A stretch of DNA of 64,000 nt, from assembly GCA_029204225.1 (NCBI GenBank), contig CM055100.1:46125996-46189995 (forward strand), read 5' to 3'. This document shows positions 35,311-45,640 of this stretch, piece by piece. A program made the position numbers and the translations under genes. The stretch comes from Diphasiastrum complanatum. Its lineage: Eukaryota; Streptophyta; Lycopodiopsida; Lycopodiales; Lycopodiaceae. Under the pieces are notes generated by a model. It was not told the origin of the DNA. It made no database searches and was given only the letters and a program-made list of their open reading frames with translations. The first letter of the stretch is position 1; the number at the start of each line of letters is the position of its first letter.

Positions 35311-36272
35311 TGATCGGTTCTAGCGAAGTCCAGAGAGCTCGGATCGATGTGCAATCACGTCACACTATCTAGGCATGATTAAAGGAAGCCTGGGGATCAA
35401 TAAATTCTAGAGAGAGAAAATAACTTTCTAGAGAGAGAAAATCCTAGAGGGAGAAAACGTGCTTTACCAGCCTGGGCAGAGCACTTGGTATGAGGGGAGG
35501 TGGCAAATCCCACCAATACTATAGGGGAATGCGGGTTGTGACTCAGGGCGAGCTCCCAACCAAGTATCGGCTTCCCTTGCTGGAATGTTGTCCTGGCACC
35601 CGCCTTGGCATGCCAGCGCCCCGGAGACTAGGGTCGGTCACACACTTGAAATGTAACCTTCTCAGATGTATTAATAAAGTGTGATTTTCCTCAAACTGAC
35701 TCTGATTACCTTCTGGGTTTCAGTGTTCGGTAAAAGCGCCAGTTGTAAGGCCGCTTCAAATCATTTTGATCTGGCACATAGCTGAGGGTCGTATCCCGGG
35801 ACGCCAGCGGTATGCTATCGGGACCATTCGGTCCAGGAACTGCTTGTCTCCATATTTGTCGCGGCTTGTGGTTCTGCGTGTTCCTTGCATGAACGTGAAT
35901 GGGTTAAGCTCTTGGGGAATGGGCTCTAACCTGTCGGCTGAGTTGGATGGCTTGCTTGGGTGGAAGTTACCTGTTTATGGCTGTCCAGTCTGGTGTGGCG
36001 CCAGGTTGGCTTCCAGCGCTCGTGCCGAAGCTTTGAGTTGGTTAAGTCTGATGTAAGTCAGACGACTTGCTTGGAATGGATGTTACTCGTTTGTAACGAC
36101 GCTTCGAGTTAGTTAAGTTTGATGTATGTCGGGCGGCTTGCTTGGAGGGAAGTCACCCACATCGAGACCCCCGGTCTGGCATGGCACCAGGTTGGATCTC
36201 AATGTTAGTTTTTGAACTTCAAGTTGGTTAAGTCTGATCGTGGTTAGCGAGTTGGCTGCTTGTATGTCAAGT
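35311..36272. other. Unassigned block between copia-C and gypsy-C
   Basis: No coding similarity. Part may be an LTR or leader of a third element: ATTAATAAAGTGTG near 35670 could be a polyadenylation signal. GGAGGGAAGTCAC / TGGTGTGGCGCCAGGTTGG motifs are imperfectly repeated at 35970-36210 (GGC(T/A)GCTTGCTTGG(A/G)…GTCTGGT(A/G)TGGC(A/G)CCAGGTTGG). Nature not determined. Confidence 0.4.
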
Positions 36273-39200
36273 GGGTTTGGACAGGAAGTCTTCCCTCCAC
36301 TTCTCAGTTGTCCCCTTCTCCACTTCCATTAGTTTCGGGTGGGCCTATGCGGTCTAATCCCCGTGTCTTTAAAGACTTAAAGCCTCCTACTTTTATTGGG
36401 GAAGAGAAGGATAGAAACGCAGATATTCTACAAACCTTTCTCAGCCAATGGAAGAACATACATGCTCTTAAACAGACCCCTAACCATTTGCAAGCTATTG
36501 AGGCCAGTCTTTTCCTAGGGCCCATGGCCTATAAGTGGTGGTTAAATCTCCAGGAAACTGGGTAGACTCCCAGGTCGTGGTTAAAGGTGAAGCTCCTCAA
36601 AAACGCCCATCGCTCATACAGCCCTTAAAACCAGAAGATTTTGAAAAAGCCAAACAAGAACGCTTGTGCTTTGTGTGCATGGCCAAGGGCCACACAGTCA
36701 GACAGTGTCCCAAGGGGCCTTTCACAAAAAAAGATAAGAAAGGCAAAAAACAAGTTCATCTTGTTCAGACTGTAAGTTTCCCCAGTGACTCGGCAGCTTC
36801 CGAGATCAAAGTGTTTCATGAAGACCATAAACACTGTTGCCAACTGACCTCTGCAATGCTAGCGAGACCCTTCAGCTTTGGGCCACATGACCTAGTATGT
36901 ATGCATGGGAAAGTTGGTGACCAGTCAGTCAGAGTCATGGTTGATGATGGGGCGACCCATAATTTCATCAACTACACCCTGGTTAAAAAAACTCAGACTT
37001 CCAAAAGTACCTAGTCAGCATAGGTACATAGTTTCATTAAAAATTTGGGAAACTATGGTAAGTAATCTAAATCTTGGTATTCAGGGGTACCAAGATGAAA
37101 TAAACTTTCAGATAATGCACCTGGATCGTACAGACATTGTTCTCCGGAGAGACTGGCTCTACAGCTTAGGGCCTTCCCTCCACAGAAATTATCAGGAGAA
37201 CACCCTCAGCTTTCAGCATAAAGGCTGAGAGATCCAGTTGCATGGGGAGCATGATGTCCCCAACAGCCCCATGGTCTGCAGTTCAGAGCTCTGTCAGCTA
37301 ATCGAAGACGACGACCATCAGGTATTCTTATGTGACATTCAGTTTATTCCTGAAGTTTCTATTTCCAGTTCTTTATAGCAGAAAATCAATAAATTAGAAA
37401 CTTTGTCTAAATTTAAAGATGTTTTTCCTGAAGATTTACCACATGGTTTACCACCTAGCAGAAAGGTAGATCATGTAATAAACCTAGTACCAGGTACAGC
37501 ACCTGTTTCTAAACCTCCGTATCGGGTCAGCCGAACAGAGGATGAAGAAATAACGAGGCAGCTAACAGATTATCTTGGGAAAGGCCAAATTCAAACCAGT
37601 AGTTCACCATGGGCCTCACCAGTCCTTTTGGTGAAAAAGAAAGAGTGGTCTATGCGTCTTTGCATAGATTACAGAGCCCTCAATAAAGTCACAATTAAGA
37701 ATAAGTATCCTATGCCTCGTTGTCCTTTGGGACATGAGCATAGGCTGTACATCCAACTACTCTCAAATGCTTCAATGACGGCTTGGATTTTGTCTAGACT
37801 TCATGAGCTGTTTTGTTGTCAGGAAGGCCTTTAGTTATATATCGGTTCTGCACGTAGGCTACTATTGATACAACATGTTTCCAAAATGATTTGGCCAATG
37901 AGGCATGAGTTATCATGCATTTGACAGACTCGACTAAGGTCATGTTCTTCCTTTCTACCAGTCCATTCGACAGAGTTGTTTGATCAGCTCGACAGGGCTA
38001 AGTTTTTCAGTAAAATTGACCTTAGATCGGGATATCATCAAGTCCGTGTAAAAACGGAAGATGGCCCGAAAACAGCTTTTAGGATTCATCATGGTCATTA
38101 TGAGTTTAAGGTGATGCCAATTGGGCTCACAAATGCTCCAGCTACCTTTATGACCTTGATGAACAGTGTCCTCAGACCATACTTGGGTAAGTTTGTAGTT
38201 GTACTTTTAGATGACATCCTCGTCTACAGCAAAATGAGGAAAGAGCATCTTAAACACCTCAGAAAGGTGTTTCGACTGCTCAGAAAGCATAAGCTTTATG
38301 CTAAAAAACCCAAGTGTGAATTCTTCGTTGAAGAAGTAGCTTATTTGGGTCACATTATCTCGGCAGATGGGATTAAAATGGACCCTAGTAAGGTTAAAGT
38401 CATACTCGGTTGGCTGAGACCTCAGAATCTTTAAGAACTTCAGATCTTTCTTGGTTTGGCGGAATATTATAGACGATTTGTCAAGGAATATGCTCAGATA
38501 GCAATTCCCATGACAAATCTTCTTAAGGGGAAGGGAAAGGAGTTCATTTGGGAGTCGCACAACAAGAGAGCTTTGATGCTCTCAAAACAACCTTAGCTAC
38601 AGATTTAAAAGTCGTCGACCCCAATCAGCCATTTGTGGTCGAAACAAATGCTAGCGACTTTGCAATTGGTGCTGTACTAACTCAGAGTGGACGACCAGTT
38701 GCGTTCGAGAGTAAAAAACTCGAGCCAACTCAGACTAGGTACAGTGCCTATGAAAAGGAACTCTTTTCTATAGTCCATGCCCTTAAGACTTGGAGGCATT
38801 ATTTTTATTATTTGTATGGTGCCAACTTTGAAGTCCTGACAGACCATGAGAGTCTCAGATACCTTTGCAATCAACCTGAGCTTAGAGGTCGGAAAGCTCG
38901 TTGGGCACAGTTGATGCAAGAGTTTGACATGTCTATCAGATATAGACGGGGAAAATTCAATACAGTAGCAGATGCCCTTAGCAGAATGCCTATGATAAAC
39001 GAGCTGAGTTTTACTCAGATTCGTAATGAGTTACTCGAGTCCTTGAGAGGGAAATGCCAGCATGACGCATTCTTCTCTACTATCTGGAACTCAGTCCAGA
39101 GCAGACAGTTACAGACTCCAGAACCAGTTCCCGGGGCTGGTGCCAGTTCATCCAAGAATACGGCAGCTTCCGTTGAGGATGATGATGAGTCCGAGTATAC

Positions 39201-39669
39201 GTCAGATGACGTTGAGGATTCTGAGCCTGTATAACCCATGCAAACCCCAATGGTTGAGGGTCAGTTGACTCAAGAATTCAAATGGAAACAGTATTCCATT
39301 CAGGATGAGTACTTGCTCTATAGAGATAGAGTATGTGTCCCCAATTCAGAGGATTATAGGCAGCAGGTCCTATATGAGTGTCATGACAATCCTAGTGCAG
39401 GGAACCTAGGCATTCAGAAGACCTATGAGCTTCTTCGTAGGCAATTTTTCTGGCCCAGTATGAAAAAGGACGTCCAGCAATATGTAACCAGTTGCCAGAA
39501 CTGTCAAGTAAATAAAGCAGAGCGTTTAAAGGCAGGAGGGCTGTTACAACCCTTAGATATACCAGCTGGTAAATGGTAGAGTATCTCCATGGATTTTATA
39601 GTAGGCCTGCCTACAACCCAAAAGGGTAATGACGCTATATGGGTCACAGTTGACCGTCTGACCAAAATG
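36273..39669 (+). pseudogene. gypsy-C: gag-pol fragment, close relative of gypsy-A
   Basis: Starts in mid gag (LPSTSQLSPSPLP) and ends in the integrase core ([10 protein letters not shown]) with no LTRs. gag has a deletion of about 390 bp at 36580, but the knuckle CFVCMAKGHTVRQCPKGP is intact and the protease reads DDGATHNFINYTL. RT is interrupted by a foreign insert (37720-37972) and then continues [14 protein letters not shown] and [11 protein letters not shown]; a TAA falls at 38432. RNase H, linker and the complete HHCC finger (ECHDNPSAGNLG…CQNCQ) follow. Several positions that are stops in gypsy-A are sense codons here. Confidence 0.85.
37720..37972 (-). mobile_element. Antisense copia integrase fragment inserted in gypsy-C reverse transcriptase
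   Basis: The gypsy frame is clean up to KYPMPR at 37719 and resumes at [11 protein letters not shown]. The 253 bp between, read on the minus strand, give [47 protein letters not shown] and [15 protein letters not shown]. That is the end of a Ty1/copia integrase and its GCTAYAH motif. It has no LTR, tail or target duplication visible. A few gypsy bases (GGCAGAC) are replaced at the junction. Confidence 0.8.
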
Positions 39670-42008
39670 GCCTATGGGATTAAAGTTGATACAGTGGTAT
39701 CTTCGCATCCCTCTCAGCATTCTTCATACATCCATCAGTAAGCCGCTATCTGGAGCTTATTCAGAATTAAAAGATGTCGTCGATCACCAATATTCAAGCT
39801 AAGATCACTACAATCTTGGACCCAGAAGGTTCAAACTGCTTGATTTGGAAATTAAAGACTTCACTCTTGTTGAAGGACGAAGGTCTATGGCAATGGGTAG
39901 AACCAATTAAGGAGAAGCCAGAAGCTACTCCTGGCAAAGAACTTCGAGAACGGAGTTTAAAAAATGACAAAGCTATAGCAATTATTGCGTCTTCAGTGCA
40001 TGATAATGCTAGATCTTACATAAATTTCAAACGCAAAGGATTTATGGGAAGAATTGCAAACCAAGAATGAGACTCGATCTGTAATCAGATCATGTTCTTA
40101 GAAGACCAATTAACTTACCTACAGTGGGATGGCAAAGACCTGAACACATTCGTGCGAAAGATTAAAGATCTGTTTATTTCCTTGCAGAATTCGGGTACAA
40201 AAAATACAATTTCTAAGTAAAAACAGCTTAGTTATTTTCTTCGAGCCCTACCCAGATCATTCCACACAACTCGAACCTTATTGGCGAAAGATGCGACAAT
40301 GACACTTCAAAAGGCAATAGATGGAGTTAAGGAGGAAGTAGAAGCTCGTGAACGCTATGACGACAATGGTGATTCAGAAAATACTCTATTTACTCAGAAG
40401 AATAAATTTGCTAAGAAGTCAAAGTTTAAGAGGAAGTCGTCTAAGAAGAATGAGTCTAAGACTAATGAACAACAATCTGGAAAACAAGGCAACAAGGAAT
40501 TCAGCAGCTTATGTTAGTACTAATCTATGTTGTTCATCTAATTCAATTCGAGAAGTAGTACTTGATTCGGGAGCCACCTCACATTTTGTTTCCTTGAAAC
40601 AAATTTTCTCATCCCAAGAGTCATGCCAAGCAGGTGGCTAGTTGGTCAATTTCCACCACAAATCTAGGAACTAGATCCTATTACCAAATTGACTTGACCT
40701 ACTCTTTAGACTTGATCTAACCTACACTAGAGTAGGTTTCCCACGTGGCTCCATGGCCTCACACGTGTGGGACTCACTATGTACACAATTTACAATATTT
40801 GACATAGCTAGATTTGCCAACATAGGCAATTTTTCACACTCCTCCAATCTAGCTTTGGAATGTATGATACTTTTATCAATTACTCCAATTGAAGATATTA
40901 GCTTAACAAATGAATCCTTAGGCAAAATTTAGCGAATAGATCAGCTAAGCAATTCAATGAAGACACATGTTGGAGCTTGATCTCTTTGGCTTGCACCTTC
41001 TCCCTCACAAAATGATGAGCAATCTTGATGTGCTTGCTCCTTGCATGGAATGTAGGATTAGTAGCAAGTGATTGGGCTGAGTCTGAGTACAAGAAGACGA
41101 ACTATTCGAGATTCACTATACTTGGAAACGGTTCTAAACACGTGGCTGATGGAACTGGTGTATTATGGCTAGACACGAATCAGGGAGACAAGAAACTAGA
41201 GGAAGTTCTCTATGTCCCTACTCTTGATAAAGATCTTCTATCTGTTGCTAAGATAGTCGATACAGGCATGTCAATGACCTTCAACTGTTCGAGGAAGATT
41301 CTGATAACCTGGTCGCTAAAGGCAACAGAGAAGGAAATTTATATCACCTGAACATTCGAACAAGAATCGAACAAGTCAATCAAACTCAGGAATCAACAGA
41401 TATACTGTGGCACAAAAGACTATGTCACCTGAACATGGAAGCCTTGTACCAAGCCAACAAAAGTCAAAGAATTCAAGGAGTCGAAATCAAAAGTAGAGAT
41501 ATTCGAACCACCTGCGGATCCTGTCTTAAAGGCAAGATGACTAGAACACCTTTCAGTAAGGATGTTTATAAAGCAACTAAGGTACTTGAAATTGTGCATT
41601 CAGATATTTCTGGACCATTCGGAGTATTGTCGTTGGGTGATGCAAAGTACTTCATAACGTTTATTGATGACTTCAGCAAGTTCGTTGTGGTATACTTTAT
41701 TCGTACTAAATCTGAAGCTTTCGAGAAATTCGTTGAGCATACGAATGGGGCTGAGAAGCAGACAGGCAATAAGCTGAAGCAAATTCGCAGAGATCGTGGA
41801 GATGAGTACATTTCCAACGAATTCAAAACTTATTGTACTGATCGAGGTATTATGCACACAAAGACTGCATCTTACACACCTTAGCACAATGGAATAGCTG
41901 AACGAAGGAATCGTACACTGATGGAAGCTGCAAGGTGTATGATGGCTCATGCGAAAGCACCAAAACAGTTGTGGGCAGAAGCAATGGCTACATCAAATTA
42001 TCTTCACC
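39670..42008 (+). pseudogene. copia-D: 5' part of a Ty1/copia element fused to gypsy-C and hAT-2
   Basis: A primer-site-like TGGTATCTTCGCA near 39700 is followed by gag from 39774 (MSSITNIQAKITTILDPEGS, LIWKLKTSLLLKDEGLWQWV) with stops near 40070 and 40218. Next come protease EVVLDSGATSHFVSLKQIFS (40550-40610), an antisense insert (40622-41078), then DKKLEEVLYVPTLDKDLLSV, pre-integrase CGSCLKGKMTRTPFSK (about 41515) and the integrase core IVHSDISGPFG, YFITFIDDFSKF, IRRDRGDEYISNEF, with NGIAERRNRTLMEAARCMM to 42005. A TAG is at 41882. RT and RNase H are missing because the hAT transposase begins at about 42009. Confidence 0.85.
40622..41078 (-). mobile_element. Antisense copia 3' end inside copia-D
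   Basis: Between protease and the pre-integrase region. Read on the minus strand from 41078 it gives SDSAQSLATNPTFHARSKHI, KIAHHFVREKVQAKEIKLQH and CLADLFAK, the end of Ty1/copia RNase H. About 300 bp that may be LTR sequence (40640-40920) follow. copia-D coding resumes at 41079. No target duplication was identified. Confidence 0.7.
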
Positions 42009-45005
42009 ACCCGCAGCAGTAGGGGGGAGCGTCACATGAGCAGGTTGGATCAGCAGCAGCGGGTCCTTCTCGTCCCTCCTCTTCTTCGGTGGCAGATGCA
42101 GCACATGGTTCGACAGGTCCTCCCAGAGAGAGTGATACACCCACAGATCAGCCATCCGGTTCGCGTGTTAGACCACGAGCGCCATGTGCACAGCAGAAAG
42201 AGGTTAGGCCCAGACAGCAGACCCTTGATCGATGCGGGTGGCAGAGAGAGCAGCAGGCCCGGTGCACTCGACTTGCTGACCAGTTCTTTTACGAGTGCGA
42301 CATTTCCTTCGTTGTTGCTGACACTTAAGTGTTCATGGAGTTTTGCAAACAGATGGCAGTCGTGGATGCTACATGGACGCCTCCCAGACGAGAAGCATTG
42401 CGAGGCGGGATGCTTCGTCAGGAGGAGGAGACCATCACGCGAGAGCTGAGTTCCATTTGCTCAGCTTGGCAGATGTAAGTACTTTGTTTCCATAAACCCA
42501 TTGCATGCGTTTAGGGTTGACTCGTGCCGCAATTTTGCATTTGGCTAATGGGTGTTTTGTGGCAGGTATGGATGCACGATATTGAGTGATGGATGGACCG
42601 ACGTTCGTCGGTGATCCGTCATCAATGTCTTGGTACACAGTATTCCTACGTGGCATGGATGCCACTCGAGGTGGTGACGCCATCATAGCCGATTTCATAT
42701 GGGAGGTTATTAGAGATGTTATTGCTAACATTGGGGTGGAGCATGTGGTTCAGGTTGTCACGGACAACGCTTCGAACTGCAAGCAGATGGGAGAGATTAT
42801 GACGAGGGAGCACCCCAGCATTGTGTGGACACCCTGTGCTGCACATTGCATAGACTTGCTCATCCATGACTTGTGTGCACTTCCATGGATCAGAGAGGTA
42901 TTGGTTTCTCCATTTGCTATGCTATCTTGATTGACGCCTGCTCCATGCAGCTAAACACATCTCAACTATTGTCTAAATTTTTTACTGGATGTCTGTGTTG
43001 CAGGTCACTTCTACGGCCATGCGCTTGGTCACTTTTGTTATCAAGAAGAGGCGTGTGTTGGCCCTATTCCGCACCTTCTCGCACCTAAACCTGAAAAAGC
43101 CGGCACCCACACGCTTTGCCTTTTACTTTTTGGTGCTAGAGCGATTAGTAGTAGTGAAGGACGCATTGCGGCGGATGGTTTCCAGCGAGTCCTTCCGAGA
43201 GTTCATGGACGTCCCGCATGCGGCGTTTTTCAGGTCCATTGTGTTCGATGAGCAGTTCTAGACAAATGCTGAGGAGATTACTGGGGTCCTTCTACCTATT
43301 TTTAGAGTGCTGCGCCTGGTAGACCGTGAGGGGTGCACTCTCGGCCTCATTTACGAGTTCATGGACCTCATCGGCGAGGGATTTCTGACGTCAGCCTTGG
43401 TCGAGCACAGGTATGACTCTTCAGTGTCTAGTTTGTTGTTTCTCACTCAAGTCTAATTCGTTTCTTTTATGCTATGGCAGCTATGGTTACATGATTGTTG
43501 TAATTTGCCTGCTGCAGGAGGCGCGAGATCTCACGTATCTGGGAGGCCAGATGGGACTACTTCCATCGACCCATCCACGCCGTAGCCCACATATTGCACC
43601 CCTTGTGGCGCGAGACTCGGGATCGGGACGATCGGGAGCTGCATCGGAGATGGGTGGAGTACACGGAGCGCGTATGGCCTGGACCAGGTACGTGTGATAA
43701 ATTGCTTGGTAGGCTAAGTACTGCAGTAGTGACTGTAGTGTGCTCATTGCTAGTGTGTGAATTCAAGAGGACTTACACGAGCCATGTTTTTTCTTCTGCC
43801 AACAGGTCCGATGCTCACTAACATTGAATACCAGCTGTTGATCTTTGAGCGCTACCAGTTTCTTTTCGATGGAGAGCAAAGTCGGCGGAGGGAGGGTATG
43901 TTGAGGCCTGTTTCATGGTGGGGCTACCATGGCCGCGGCACAGGTGACCTGCGACGACTGGCCGAGAGAGTCCTTGCACAGGACTATTCAGCAGGAGCTT
44001 GCGAGCGAAATTGGAGCACCTGGGCCTTGTATCACACGCAGAAGAGGAACAAGTTGTCCATCGAGCAGTGTAGGCGGTTGCTGTTTGTGAACACCAACGG
44101 CCGTATGTTGAGGCGCACACGAGGAGGGGGACAGATGCTCCCCCTGTTTCTTGCTATGCTTTGACGAACTGAATTGCTTTTGAATTATGCAATGAATTGC
44201 TGACAACAATGTATTGTTTTTGGTTGCAAGTGAGCCCTGACACTTGCTTGGTGGATTCGGCAGTTGCTGCTCCTCGAGCACCACCCACGCAGGAGGAGAT
44301 GGATGATGAGATCTATAGAGAGTTATATAGACAGGCACAAGCTGACGCACGGGCTCTACGGCATTCGAGGAGGGCAGACAGGCAGAGGGATAGGGCTGAG
44401 GAGGGGGATGATGAGGGCTTGGAGGGTGGAGAGGAGCTCGGGGCAGACTATCAGGAGGAGGAGTGGGTTGAGGGGGATACGGAGGAGGATGAGGAGCTGG
44501 GGGCGGAGGCACAGGGGGATGACCTGGCTGACTTGCTAGTGGACCCTGATGCGGAGACAGAGGAGGAGCCAGCCATTCCTACACGTAGGCCTACGGGGAG
44601 ACCTAGAGGTTCTTGGGGGGGGGGGGGGGGGGGGCGGCTGAGTTCGCTTTTTGTAGACAGGAGTGGAGCATCACAGGGAGCCGTCGGCCAGGCATCATCA
44701 CAGTGGGTAGGGCCCCCCCCAGGGCGTTGGATCACAGCCACCCGACACACAGACACAGGGGTAGACATGAGGGTGGAGGCAGGCAGAGGGGGGCCAGAGG
44801 AGGGGAGAGAGGCAAAGGCAGAGGTAGAGGCAGGAAGAGGATCCAGAGCCAAAGCACGCAGCAGAGAGCCAGAGCACGCGGCAGAGCCAGGGCCACACCA
44901 CGGCATATGGCTCCCTTCAGTTCTGAATCATCTACAGACCCTTGGGATCTGCAGTCAAGCACAGATTCAGATGATGGTTCCTACCATGACTGTGACGAGC
45001 CTTAG
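42009..45005 (+). pseudogene. hAT-2: multi-exon hAT transposase with DUF659 and C-terminal dimerisation domain
   Basis: Putative exons with GT...AG borders: up to 42474, 42566-42897, 43004-43410, 43518-43687, 43806-about 44100, then a tail from about 44230. Exon 1 ends in PPRREALRGGML and RELSSICSAWQM. Exon 2 carries the DUF659 region (GCTILSDGWTDV, a TGA and frameshift near 42600, then VEHVVQVVTDNASNCKQMG, TPCAAHCIDLLIHDL). Exon 3: PTRFAFYFLVLERLV, a stop at 43259, then IYEFMDLIGEGFLTS. Exon 5 holds the hAT dimerisation motif (WWGYHGRGTGDLRRLAERVL, SAGACERNWSTWALYH, LLFVNTNGRM). The tail is acidic and RG-rich with a 20-G run at 44615. The N-terminal BED finger is absent because the front is fused to copia-D. 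No terminal inverted repeats were defined. Confidence 0.75.
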
Positions 45006-45296
45006 TTGTGTAGTTTTCATTATGTTCATGGAACATCATTGTACCCCATTTTGGTGCCATGTGGCCCGATATTATATATTACGATGATCCTATTCACAGC
45101 AGTGTAACGATTTAGTATTGTTCTTTGTGTGTGTGTGTGAGGAGAGAGAGTATGGTTGAAAAACGATTCCATATGGTTGAAAAATGCTTCAGTACAGTTC
45201 AGGACGATGCAGTATCGTGATTGGTTCAGAACACTTAGCATGGTTTTTGTTTAGCATAATTCAGCATTTTTGTTTAGTTTGTTGTATCTGAGAGAG

Positions 45297-45301
<5 letters not shown>
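45006..45301. other. hAT-2 downstream region
   Basis: Non-coding, with repeated GGTTGAAAAACGATTCC / GGTTGAAAAATGCTTC and CAGTAC/CAGTATCG words at 45153-45235, perhaps subterminal repeats of hAT-2. Confidence 0.4.

Positions 45302-45372
<71 letters not shown>
45302..45372. repeat. (AG)n microsatellite, about 70 bp
   Basis: Pure AG downstream of hAT-2. No LINE sequence at either edge. Confidence 0.95.
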
Positions 45373-45375
<3 letters not shown>

Positions 45376-45559
45376 GGAGAATTTTGGGGCATCATGTTTT
45401 TTTATTAATGCACCTGGGAGTTAAAGCGTAAACCTGGGAGTTAATGCACCTAAACTAGACCATCCTGCACCCAAAACATTCGGCAAAATACACAGTAATT
45501 ATGCTCTTAATCAGAGCTTTCACCTGATATCCATACTGCCCAAAAAAAAACCAAAAAAA

Positions 45560-45640
45560 TTAAAAAATTAAAAAAAAAACGTTTCTGGGAATTTTTTTTA
45601 TATTTCAGAAACGCGTTTCAGAAACGCAGTGCAACTATGA
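45560..45640. repeat. Palindromic word array, word GTTTC/GAAAC
   Basis: CGTTTCTGGG, then TTTCAGAAACGCGTTTCAGA and AACGC lie next to A-runs (45541-45580) and a T-run. Same design as the GGAACG array at 9540 with a different word. Confidence 0.6.

Noticed and set aside
44164-44197. Acidic frame near 44197-45087 as an independent gene
   Set aside because: It follows the hAT-2 exons directly with a plausible acceptor, and is better read as the tail exon of the transposase gene.
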